Below, piece after piece: positions 1-8,413 of a DNA stretch of 64,000 bases (within the stretch, counting starts at the first letter, position 1; every line of letters starts with the position of its first letter). Location: NCBI GenBank assembly GCA_032622095.1, contig CP136065.1, forward strand, positions 37,978,732 to 38,042,731, read 5' to 3'. This stretch comes from Siphonodentalium dalli (lineage: Eukaryota > Mollusca > Scaphopoda > Gadilida > Siphonodentaliidae). The position numbers and the translations under genes are program-made. Below the pieces are notes generated by a model, which was not told the origin of the DNA, ran no database searches, and worked only from the letters and a program-made list of their open reading frames with translations.

Positions 1-280
1 CCGATGTATTTACTGGTGTTTCTCTCGATCTGTGTACGACCGGAGATGGATATCACAAGACATGTTCCTTGTTTCAAGATTACTGTCAGACCATTGTTAC
101 GTCCCTTTCCGTTCGCATGCATGCTGTGAGAGGTTCCGTTTAGGCTTATTATCGTGTTTCTACTTATGACTGAATGTCTAATCCCGTTTGGACAAACAAT
201 CGGCATTGTATAAGCCATGTGGCTTCCCTTACAAATGTGACTTTCATTCCTTATTTCTTATTCGAGTTTTTATATTGTAG

Positions 281-3242
281 GGTGCCCCCATCCAAGACCC
301 ACTTTCCACACACCCAACCGGATCTAAAATGCCCGCCAGAAGCAAAGGGCCAATTTTATGGGTAAGTAAAAATTCTCTGTTAAAGTTTTTTTTATCAGCG
401 GATTGTGATTCTGTATGGTGTGTGCTTCAATTTCTTGGTGGGTGTGGAGTTCACACCATTGATCATTTCCTAGAATCCAATATGGCGTCCAACATAGCCG
501 ACGTGTTACAAAATATGAACTAAGTCAGTTTAATCCATTTTGTTGGAGTCAATACCTTATAAAAAAAATGTATACAAATGTATACATTATTGTGATGCTA
601 TTACATTGTACTACATTTTACAGGAAAACTTGCTACTCCAATGGCAAGATGGCTGCCAAAATGGTGACCTGTATTGTAAAAATAGACTAGACATATTTTT
701 ACTCATATCTTCTACATCCGTTTCCAATGTTTCGATCTTGTGGTAAATTGTTATTAGTTTTCCCATTATTCCTGTCCTACGATTACTCGGACGGTGAAAT
801 TTTTTGTTCATTGTTTTCAGCTACTTCCAAATCCTAATTTTTTTTTAAAGAAAGTAGTATAATATTTCACCGAAAACACACTTTCGGTTTCTAGTCATAT
901 TTCAGAAAATATAATTTAGCATAACCATGTTAGCTATAGTGGAGACTGTGTCTAACTGTGGCGATGCTTGTTTCGTCAGGTCTCACATAATTAAATACAA
1001 TAGCTCCCAAAACCCTGTATATGTACATTCATGTGGAATTTTCAAAGTTGCCACCATTTAGTCAAGAACATGCATATTTCACAAAGATCATGAACAGAGG
1101 ACCCGATCTGAAAACAACAAAAGCTGTTTAGACATATGCACTTAGAATAAAATATAAGTCATAGAAGTGCATTTACTCCTGAACCCAAATACTCATTGCG
1201 GTAATTTGTTTTTGATGACCATTGATCGTTATGTATTGCAGTATACTACCATGAGTGGAGCTAGTCATTTGTGCCAGCGTAAAATGTATTATGCCCTGTG
1301 TTGTAACTAAATTGATTTAGCTAACCCTAATTTGGTATGTGCCATGGGAAAACAACTCATTCAGAGAAACTGATATCCTAGCCTATTCCTGTGTATCTTC
1401 AAGTTTGTTCCACCATGTCCCGATTTTCTCTGCAAATATTGCTTACAAGCAACAATTGTCTTGGGCATACTTGAAATTTCTCAAGCGCTAGCGATCGTAT
1501 GTAATCGCCACAGTGCGATTTATATTTCACTGAATAGTCCCAATTTGCACACGACCGTGACTGAGAGCCAGCATATATTCAACCAATTATGGGCGACGCT
1601 TCCTCCAGCAGGTTGAGAATTAACCAGTAACTGCCAATATTTTGACCATACTCTCTTTGGAATCGGTTCATAATATGTGGCATATTCATTGAACAATTGG
1701 CGTCTTCCAACTATCGCTGAAATATTGTATTCAAGCTCTTGTTTACGTGATTTCACAAGGTATTTATTTAGATTGGTACATGTTAAACTAGGATTCGTTG
1801 CATCCCCTGTAATCGTATTGCTCACGGAAATTATATTGTTCTTCATGCATGAAGAGGATGCTGAATAAATGTTAGTTCAGGATCGTATGGTCAATGATAC
1901 GGTATACGCTATATAAACTTACGCATGGTCCCATGCTGAACATGAGTGGGTGATAATTGGATGCAATGATAGCACCGTTACATTATAAACGGCAGCCCAA
2001 TGTATCTTCCTTTGATGACACTGTGATCAAGTTATTTTTCCCTGATCCACTAGGGCATGACAATATTTTATATTGTACAGCTTTTAAAACTCTGGAAATA
2101 TTAATTTCAATCAGTCTGAGGCTTACTCATATCATTGCCCACAAGACAAATATGACAAAATTTCAGTGTATATAGGGTCAAGCTAAATCTGGTCAGTATG
2201 CACCAATCATATTTCTTCATTGAGTGTGCACTCTCCACATAGCTGAAGTCACGGCACTAAATTATATACAAGGTTGTGTTTTGAATAAATTAAATATAAC
2301 GCGGGAGTTTCTGGTCTTCTTCACTATATATCTCATATGACATGTGCATGTAATTTCCGTGTTCATATTGTCTTCTATTATGTCCCATTTAAAGTGTTTC
2401 TTTTTAATGTATCTAATGCAGATTAGACAAGTCCATGCATCTATCAGTCACGACATATAAGTGCATACGAATGCAATATATAATTTTCTATACATTTGCT
2501 GCCATTTTGACTGCCATCATAAACCAAAGTAATCGTTTCATAACCTAATGAGATTGAATTTTATAGGCAATACTCCCACTCGCTTAATTCTTTAAAATAT
2601 GTTCATCTCACACTAAAATATAGCCAGGAACCAATATTGAGTTTTCGGGGAAATTTCATACCACGTTCTGTAAGATCAATTTTCTTTTGGATTAGAAGTG
2701 GCTAAAACAAAGGCAACAACACATATTACTGACAAAATGATCATACGATATGAATAATAAGTAAACAAGGCCCAATTTGTAACCGTTTCAAAACAATAGA
2801 AACGGATATAGGAGATATGAGTGAAAAAATCATTCTTTTCACATTCCGGTTGCCATTTTGGCAGCCATCTTTCGAATGGAGTGCCAATTTTTCAGAACAA
2901 CATTAGTATAATGTAATAGGATCCAAATTGTATACAAATGTGTATACATTTGATGAAATATGTTTTCCAACAAAACAGATTAAACCTACTTAGTTTATAT
3001 TCTATACTACGGCGCCCATGTTGGGCGCCATCTTGGATTATAGGAGATGCTCAAGGGTGAGAACTCCACACACACCAAGAAAGTGATGCACACACTACCC
3101 ACAATCACAATCCATAGAGAAAACAAACTTTAACAAAGAATTTTTACTTCACCCCCTATAACTTCCGGACTTATAGGGCACCAAGCCATTTCGCGGCCCC
3201 TTGACCGATTTAGGTCAATTAAGGATGTTGTATGGTAGCCCA
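281..3242. repeat. Diverged long inverted repeat (foldback-like element)
   Basis: The stretch around 340-900 reappears in reverse complement around 2640-3160. Shared landmarks are the AAGTAAAAATTCT block, the paired 'gtatacaaatgtatacat' stretch, the 'aagatggctgccaaaatgg' stretch, and the 'actcatatctyctayatccgtttc' stretch. The arms are clearly diverged, and small gaps are needed to align them. The loop (about 900-2640) has no credible coding sequence; the ORFs in it are short and show no recognisable domain. The outer ends are uncertain. I interpret it as an old non-autonomous inverted-repeat transposon, with no target duplication seen. Confidence 0.55.
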
Positions 3243-3380
3243 AAGACATTCTAAATATTCACCCCACACACCCACTCGATCCAAGATGGCCACCATCCAA
3301 AGGGGCTCAAATATGGCACCCATGCATTTCTCGGCCCGTTGACCGATTTGGGTACAATAAAGGGGCTGTCGTAGGGTGGC
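3235..3380 (+). repeat. Left arm of a palindromic MITE-like host sequence split by the Polinton
   Basis: The sequence from about 3235 to 3325 matches the reverse complement of 20985-21075 on the other side of the Polinton (shared: ACATTCTAAATA, GATCCAA-ATGGC, CAAATA-GGCACCCATGC). Without the 17.6-kb insertion, the two halves would form a ~270-bp imperfect palindrome with the insertion point near its middle. Bases 3375-3380 (GGTGGC) are the left copy of the target-site duplication. Confidence 0.6.
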
Positions 3381-3690
3381 AGTAGTAATGGTGGGCACTA
3401 TGGCCCAGTACCCCCCAGACATGGGCACTATGGCCCAGTACCCCCCAGACATGGGCACTATGGCCCAGTACCCCCCAGACATGGGCACTATGGCCCATGG
3501 GCCATAGTGCCCATGTCTGGGGGGTACTGGGGCATAGTGCCCATGTCTGGGGGGTACTGGGCCATAGTGCCCATGTCTGGGGGGTACTGGGCCATAGTTC
3601 CCACCCTGAGGATAGATGTTCCTGTCATTGATGTGACATTTCTGATCGAAAAAATGAAAATGGACTTAGAATTATTTTTTTCAAAAGGAA
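3381..3690 (+). repeat. Polinton left terminal inverted repeat, itself a hairpin of 30-bp tandem units
   Basis: The outer half (3391-3497) holds about three and a half copies of a 30-bp unit beginning GGGCACTATGGCCCAGTACC. At the centre (about 3497/3498, CCCATGGG) the orientation flips and the same units run back outwards to about 3600. A unique inner part then runs to about 3690. The right TIR has the same design, so each end can fold on itself as well as pair with the other end. Confidence 0.9.
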
Positions 3691-3749
3691 AATCTCACTT
3701 TGGAAAATATCAATTAGCAATCAAGAGTTTTTCTTTTCGAATATTTGGT

Positions 3750-3765
3750 GGCCCTGAAAAGGGCC
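3750..3765 (-). terminator. Histone-type mRNA 3' stem-loop (minus strand)
   Basis: Read on the minus strand this is GGCCCTTTTCAGGGCC: a 6-bp stem with a 4-base TTTC loop, preceded by AAAAC and followed by ACCAAA. It matches the replication-dependent histone mRNA 3' hairpin of animals. It lies 20 bases beyond the stop of the minus-strand OTU-like gene. A purine-rich stretch (AAAAGAAAAACT) about 15 bases further on resembles a U7 snRNA-binding downstream element. Confidence 0.75.
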
Positions 3766-3784
3766 GTTTTATTTTTGTTATAGT

Positions 3785-4249
3785 TTAGAATCCGCCACAT
3801 TGAACTTCTTTGTTCGCCAAAACTTCAATTGATTTGTCTCCTCGCCTCATCCATATTTCGCATTCACAATAATGCTCGTGGCAAACGTGTGGGATCCACA
3901 CTAGAGTTATTGATGACTTGAATCTTGGTGTTGATTTGTAGCCGCCTTTGGTAGCATCAAACATGACGATAGGTCGCTGTATAACAGTCGCCGCTAATTC
4001 AACCATCAATCTTGATTCAGCCAAAAGTGGTGTGCGCCGTAAATATTGTGCCGACGCACCAAGTTCGTCACTCTCTGCGTAGTACAGGTCAACTGCCGCA
4101 TCTCTCAGAATCATCCATCCATCGGTCGTCCCGTAAATCCCGAGGCTGAGTGCCCTCCAAAACAGCGATATTTCTTCACCGTACACTGCTTTACAGTATA
4201 CCCCACCGCTCATTATCTCGTCAAGATCTGTTATGTTTACAGCAGTCAT
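3785..4249 (-). CDS. OTU-like protein, catalytic cysteine apparently lost
   Basis: A 154-residue protein. I chose the ATG at 4249 because its context (CATTCAAAGATG) is repeated exactly at the start of the paralogous minus-strand gene at 6126, while the longer frame to 4324 enters the shared promoter. Residues 24-40 resemble the start of an OTU (ovarian tumour) cysteine-protease domain: a LFWRALS-x3-YGT block where the family has DGNCLFRALS-x3-YGT. Residues 69-97 resemble the family's central block (YLRR...ELAATVIQRPIVMF). HY at 126-127 could be the catalytic His region. The position of the catalytic Cys is Ser28 and the DGN before it is EEI, so deubiquitinase activity is unlikely. It is the leftmost gene of the Polinton and is divergent from the gene at 5153. 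The stop is followed by a histone-type hairpin. The OTU assignment is by eye. Confidence 0.5.
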   Translation of the reverse strand: MTAVNITDLDEIMSGGVYCKAVYGEEISLFWRALSLGIYGTTDGWMILRDAAVDLYYAESDELGASAQYLRRTPLLAESRLMVELAATVIQRPIVMFDATKGGYKSTPRFKSSITLVWIPHVCHEHYCECEIWMRRGDKSIEVLANKEVQCGGF

Positions 4250-5115
4250 CTTTGAATGTAGAATAAGTCTGAAGATCCGTCTTGAACATATATCACGATT
4301 TCGCGGGCGGTAGAGAAAGCACATAATACTTTGACGTTAAAAATGACAAAGGTTCCCTGACGTTGTGTTTCTTTTCAGTGCATTATCTGTTAGTTTCACC
4401 ATTTCGATATGTTATAGATTAAATTCATAATAGTATATACAATTAATTAAGATATTTTAACATATGAATTCATCTTCGTTCATAAACGATGACCAAGTAA
4501 AGTTATCAAATGCAATGATCAAGAAAAATGTTCAGTATGTTTCTTGTGTTCAGTTTTTATGTATAAAATATGTACAATTCCAAAACCAAAAACTAGAAAA
4601 ACATTCCATATTTGCCTAACGAGGTAATAAATATATCAATCATGTGTACCAAATAATAGATAATGATCTAACGAAATTAAAAACATTTGTTTGATCGCTA
4701 TACAATAATGATCAAGAAAAATATGAATGTTGATCCGGTTCTGAAAAAACACAACGTCAGGAAATATTTGTCAATTTTAACGCCAAAGTATTATGTGATT
4801 TCATTGACGCCCGTGTAACAATCTTGTGTTCAGTTTTATGTATAAAATATGTACAATTCCAAAAACAAAAACTAGAAAAACATTCCATATTTGCCTAACG
4901 AGGTAATAAATATATCAATCATGTGTACCAAATAATAGATAATGATCTAACGAAATTAAAAACATTTGTTTGATCGCTATACAATAATGATCAAGAAAAA
5001 TATGAATGCTGATCCGTCTCTGAAAAAACACAACACCAGGAAACATTTGTCATTTTTAACGTCAATGCGACATGTGATTTCATTGACGCCCGTGTCAAAT
5101 GTATAAAAATATTTT
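4250..5115. promoter_or_regulatory. Bidirectional intergenic promoter region, copy 1
   Basis: This ~870-bp AT-rich block is duplicated at 6127-6995. It separates the minus-strand OTU-like gene from the plus-strand gene at 5153. Inside it, a ~280-bp unit beginning TCTTGTGTTCAG occurs twice in tandem (from 4542 and 4822). The right edge has TGTATAAAAATA (5099-5110), a good TATA box, preceded by TTCATTGACGCCCGTGT, which is conserved in copy 2. The left edge has GATATATGTTCAAGA on the minus strand about 40-50 bases before the OTU-like ATG. Confidence 0.7.
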
Positions 5116-5152
5116 CGAATTTGATCAACGTTACATTGCATTGCTATCAAAG

Positions 5153-5641
5153 ATGGATCCGTTAACAGAATTTCTTCAGAGTGAGATATACAGTAATCCT
5201 GTTGCACAGAATACATATGCGGCACCACAGTCTACAGGCCAAGCTAATACGACAATGACTATAGGTGGTGATACACTCATTTTAAAAGCGATTTTAGATG
5301 AACTGAGATGTCTTCGCAGGGATATTGACGTGAAAACACAAGTAACGCATCAAGAAGTAAAAGTGAATCTTCGTTTCGTTGCAGAAGAGATAGATATACC
5401 AATCAGGGTTCATGATGTTCAGAGATCGAAAGAACAGAAACAGATCAAAAAAGAAAAAATATTGGCGGCGAAAGAAAAAGAACCTAAAAGTATCATGAAG
5501 CCTTCTACTGAGACAAAAGTCAGATTTCGTCTTCCTTGTAAAGAATCTAAAGATACAGAGAAAAGTGATGAATTCGCAAAAGCTATTGGTTCCCATGGGA
5601 AAGATATGTCAAGATATAAGAAAAACACAAAACGATGTTAA
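5153..5641 (+). CDS. Polinton accessory protein, coiled-coil/basic, function unknown
   Basis: A 162-residue protein. The first ATG of the open frame (5099) lies inside the TATA box, so I take the ATG at 5153, which has purines at -3 and a G at +4 and lies 43 bases after the TATA box. The N-terminal 50 residues are Gln/Thr/Asn-rich. A central stretch (about 47-90) is heptad-like with leucines, and the C-terminal half is very Lys/Glu-rich, probably a nucleic-acid-binding or flexible tail. I recognise no family. The stop (5639-5641) is followed by a histone-type hairpin at 5664. It pairs divergently with the OTU-like gene. Confidence 0.6.
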   Translation: MDPLTEFLQSEIYSNPVAQNTYAAPQSTGQANTTMTIGGDTLILKAILDELRCLRRDIDVKTQVTHQEVKVNLRFVAEEIDIPIRVHDVQRSKEQKQIKKEKILAAKEKEPKSIMKPSTETKVRFRLPCKESKDTEKSDEFAKAIGSHGKDMSRYKKNTKRC

Positions 5642-5663
5642 AGTCAGATGATAATTTTAAAAC

Positions 5664-5679
5664 GGCCCTTTTCAGGGCC
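5664..5679 (+). terminator. Histone-type mRNA 3' stem-loop (plus strand)
   Basis: GGCCCTTTTCAGGGCC preceded by AAAAC and followed by ACACACA. It lies 23 bases after the stop of the gene at 5153, the usual distance in histone mRNAs. Confidence 0.75.
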
Positions 5680-5892
5680 ACACACATTTCCCAAAAGGTT
5701 ACTCTTTCATTGCTGAAAAAAATCAAAAACACGATTGTTCAATTTATATTTTATTCAACAACAAATATTTGCAAGTATATTTTGTTTTAAATTATTCGTG
5801 GCGTGATTTTTTCAAAACAAAACATAGGGTACAAAGAACATTATTAGTTCTTAAGCAATGCTAAAAGTTTTTCTTTTTGAAAAAATTGGTTG

Positions 5893-5908
5893 GTCCTGAA
5901 AAGGACCG
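5893..5908 (-). terminator. Second histone-type stem-loop (minus strand), compensatory variant
   Basis: On the minus strand it reads GGTCCTTTTCAGGACC followed by AACCAA, with a purine-rich AAAAAGAAAAACT about 15 bases on. Compared with the other copies, one stem pair has changed from C-G to T-A while pairing is kept, which suggests selection on the structure. Confidence 0.65.
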
Positions 5909-5920
5909 TTTTTGTTTTTG

Positions 5921-5936
5921 GCCCTGAAAAGGGCCG
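5921..5936 (-). terminator. Histone-type mRNA 3' stem-loop (minus strand)
   Basis: On the minus strand it reads GGCCCTTTTCAGGGCC preceded by AAAAC. It lies 20 bases beyond the stop of the small minus-strand ORF (5956-6126), and a second hairpin follows 12 bases on. Confidence 0.7.
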
Positions 5937-5955
5937 TTTTGTATGGCATCAAAGT

Positions 5956-6126
5956 TCACGCCACGATTTTCTTTTGAGACTTTTGCTTTTGTTCCAACGC
6001 TGTTGTTTTTTGCATATTTGCATAACCAGTTTTGCACTGGCGGTTACTTCTTTTGCGCATTATCTGGGGTGTTAGCCCTATCGTTCCTCTTAGTATAGAC
6101 ATCAACGGTTCGGGGATTTCGGACAT
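5956..6126 (-). CDS. Small basic Polinton ORF, 56 aa, function unknown
   Basis: A short frame on the minus strand beginning MSEIPEPLMSIL and ending in a Lys/Gln-rich tail. Its ATG context (CATTCAAAGATG) and upstream sequence are the same as those of the OTU-like gene, and its stop is followed by two histone-type hairpins. This position and signalling support a real gene despite its size. It may be the remnant of a larger gene. It is divergent from the gene at 7023. Confidence 0.45.
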   Translation of the reverse strand: MSEIPEPLMSILRGTIGLTPQIMRKRSNRQCKTGYANMQKTTALEQKQKSQKKIVA

Positions 6127-6995
6127 CTTTGAATGCAGAATAAAAATTGTTCACGGCCGTGTTTGAACATATATCACGATTGCGCGGGCGGTAGAGAAAT
6201 CACATGTCACGTTGGCATTAAAAATGACAAATGTTTCCGGGCGTTGTGTTTCTTTACAGTGCATTATCTGTTAGTTTTACTATTTCGATATGTTATAGAT
6301 TAAATTCATGATAGTATATGCAATTAATTAAGATGTTTTAACATATGAATTCATCTTCGTTCATAAACGATGACCAAGTAAAGTTATCAATTGTAATGAT
6401 GAAGAAAAATGTTCAGTATGTTTCTTGTGTTCAGTTTTTATGTATAAAATATGTACAATTCCAAAACCAAAAACTAGAAAAACATTCCATATTTGCCTAA
6501 CGAGGTAATAAATATATCAATGATGTGTACCAAATAATAGATAATGATCTAACGAAATTAAAAACATTTGTTTGATCGCTATGCAATAATGATCAAGAAA
6601 AATATGCATGTTGATCCGGTTCTGAAAAAACACAACGTCAGGAAATATTTGTCAATTTTAACGCCAAAGTATTATGTGATTTCATTGACGCCCGTGTAAC
6701 AATCTTGTGTTCAGTTTTATGTATAAAATATGTACAATTCCAAAAACAAAAACTAGAAAAACATTCCATATTTGCCTAACGAGGTAATAAATATATCAAT
6801 CATGTGTACCAAATAATAGATAATGATCTAACGAAATTAAAAACATTTGTTTGATCGCTATGCAATAATGATCAAGAAAAATATGCATGTTGATCCGGTT
6901 CTGAAAAAACACAACGTCAGGAAATATTTGTCAATTTTAACGCCAACGCGACATGTGATTTCATTGACGCCCGTGTCAAATGTATAAAAATATTT
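6127..6995. promoter_or_regulatory. Bidirectional intergenic promoter region, copy 2
   Basis: Near-identical to 4250-5115, shifted by about 1,880 bases, including the tandem ~280-bp units (from 6423 and 6703), the GCGGGCGGTAGAGAAA block, and the TATA box TGTATAAAAATA (about 6980-6991) after TTCATTGACGCCCGTGT. It separates the 56-aa minus-strand ORF from the plus-strand gene at 7023. Confidence 0.7.
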
Positions 6996-7022
6996 TCACT
7001 TTTTCAGTGAACCTCATTCATT

Positions 7023-7457
7023 ATGCCGTCGTTAAAGAAATTTATCAAGAAGTTATGGAGGAAGAGAGATTCAGAGGAGACGAAAATAAGAACATATAGG
7101 AAATGGCAGGATTCTCCTGAACAAAAGGTGGTACAGAAACAGATGCTAAGAGATTTTCTGGCTCGGCGACGACCATCGCCTGAAGTATGCGATCAAGCAA
7201 TCAAGAATCAAGAATCAAGCAATCTTGATCTCGTGGAGATCTTGTCACAGATCTCGAAGAAAGATCTGTGCAATGCAGCAATTGACAGCTTCGCTCAGGC
7301 TGCTGCGGCGCACAGATCAAATCCTACTTGGTCTGTGACAATTAATCCCAACGGGATATATCCTGATTTGGCAGAATTTTTATTAATTCTGGAAAAGAAA
7401 AAACGGCCCTTTTCAGGGCCACCCACATTCCCCAAAAGGTTACTCTTTCATAGCTGA
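7023..7457 (+). CDS. Polinton accessory protein, basic, 144 aa; frame runs through its stem-loop
   Basis: The ATG lies about 40 bases after the TATA box of promoter copy 2. The N-terminus (residues 1-60) is very Lys/Arg-rich, followed by an acidic/hydrophobic segment and an Ala-rich helix (about 83-100). I recognise no family. The last ~20 residues are encoded by the histone-type hairpin (7405-7420) and the sequence after it, so an mRNA cut just after the hairpin would have no stop codon. The gene has therefore probably lost its original stop by an indel near 7390. Partner gene: the divergent 56-aa ORF. Confidence 0.5.
   Translation: MPSLKKFIKKLWRKRDSEETKIRTYRKWQDSPEQKVVQKQMLRDFLARRRPSPEVCDQAIKNQESSNLDLVEILSQISKKDLCNAAIDSFAQAAAAHRSNPTWSVTINPNGIYPDLAEFLLILEKKKRPFSGPPTFPKRLLFHS
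7405..7420 (+). terminator. Histone-type mRNA 3' stem-loop (plus strand)
   Basis: GGCCCTTTTCAGGGCC preceded by AAAAAAC and followed by ACCCA, the textbook histone 3' flank. The downstream sequence (CCCCAAAAGGTTACTCTTTC) is shared with the copy at 5664. Confidence 0.8.
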
Positions 7458-7509
7458 AAAAAACAAAACACGATTGTTCAATTCATAATTTATTCACACA
7501 ACATAATTT

Positions 7510-8112
7510 TCAAATGTTTGTATCGATTCGTTTATCTGTTTTTGGAATGTAGAATGGTCTCAGCTTCTTTTTCTTGGAAGTTTTCTTGGAATTTTCAAAA
7601 TCTGGATGTTTATCTTCAGATTTGTTCTGTGAATCATTCGTAGGATCAACAGGTCGGGGTTGTTTGAAAACATCTGATGTTGTAGACATCTCTTCAGTTT
7701 TGATATCTGCATTTTATTCTTGTATTGTTACTGCTTGTAGACATTTTTGTATAGTTTTCACATTTTTTTTGTCGCCGAAATCTGTTTTACAATGGAAGGA
7801 CCAATGGGATTCTTGTCCGCATTTGTAACAGTAACCATATGGCGGTTTCCAATTTTTATCAGCTTTGTTTTTCTCTTGTTTCTCTTGCCATTGCATTTTG
7901 TTACAAAGTTTAAACAAATTGGCAGAGATCTGTCTCATTTCGACAAGATTATCTTGAATTTTTCTAGTCTGTGGCTGTGTAGATTTTTTTGAATCTTCTT
8001 TATGTAGCTCAATATAGCTCTCTTCAATAACTGCAGGCCTTGGTCTTTTTCTAACAATATCTTCTTCGGTGGCGGCGTCGTCTGAAACAGGTCTTTTAAT
8101 TCTCTTAAACAT
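7510..8112 (-). pseudogene. CCHC zinc-knuckle protein sharing its N-terminus with the polymerase; internal stop
   Basis: The first ATG on the minus strand is at 8112. The first ~35 residues (MFKRIKRPVSDDAA... through AVIEES) match the polymerase N-terminus because both lie in the arms of one palindrome; they are rich in nuclear-localisation-like KR patches. A Gln/Lys-rich helix follows, then a retroviral-type CCHC knuckle CYKCGQESHWSFHC (C-x2-C-x4-H-x4-C), so it probably binds nucleic acid. The frame stops at 7714-7716 (TAA), but the same frame then continues open to TGA at 7510-7512 with a Lys-rich tail, and a minus-strand AATAAA lies just beyond (about 7487). The TAA therefore looks like a nonsense mutation; a truncated 132-aa protein with an intact knuckle is still possible. 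Confidence 0.65.
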
Positions 8113-8413
8113 TTTTGTCTTGAGTTTTGTCAGCAAAAAATATTGCGACTGGCTTCTTCGGAGTTGAAGTGTAAAGTGTAGAATTACATCTGCTTTTATA
8201 GCATTTTCATCGCGAATGCTATAAAAGCTATAAAAGCAGGTGTAATTCTACACTTTACACTTCCACTCCGAAGAAGCCAGTCGCAATATTTTTTGCTGAC
8301 AAAACTCAAGACAAAAATGTTTAAGAGAATTAAAAGACCTGTTTCAGACGACGCCGCCAGCGAAGAAGATATTGTTAGAAAAAGACCAAGGCCTGCAGTT
8401 ATTGAAGAGAGCG
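8016..8413. promoter_or_regulatory. Palindromic bidirectional promoter with captured coding ends
   Basis: An inverted repeat with arms of about 185 bases (8016-8200 and 8229-8413) centred near 8214. The inner part carries TATAAAAG boxes pointing outwards: two on the plus side (8219 and 8229) and one on the minus side (near 8193-8200). The outer part holds the 5' UTR and the first ~35 codons of both the zinc-knuckle gene and DNA polymerase. The arms differ at only a few positions, so the duplication is recent or kept uniform by gene conversion. Confidence 0.85.

Noticed and set aside
3219-3788. ORFs with repeated MSGGYW-type peptides on both strands
   Set aside because: They are translations of the 30-bp TIR units; the palindromic tandem repeat keeps frames open on both strands. 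The same applies to 20649-20981.
4250-4324. N-terminal extension of the OTU-like gene
   Set aside because: The extension lies in the duplicated promoter, and the conserved start context points to the ATG at 4249.
5099-5152. Upstream ATG extending the gene at 5153
   Set aside because: This ATG is inside the TATA box conserved in both promoter copies.
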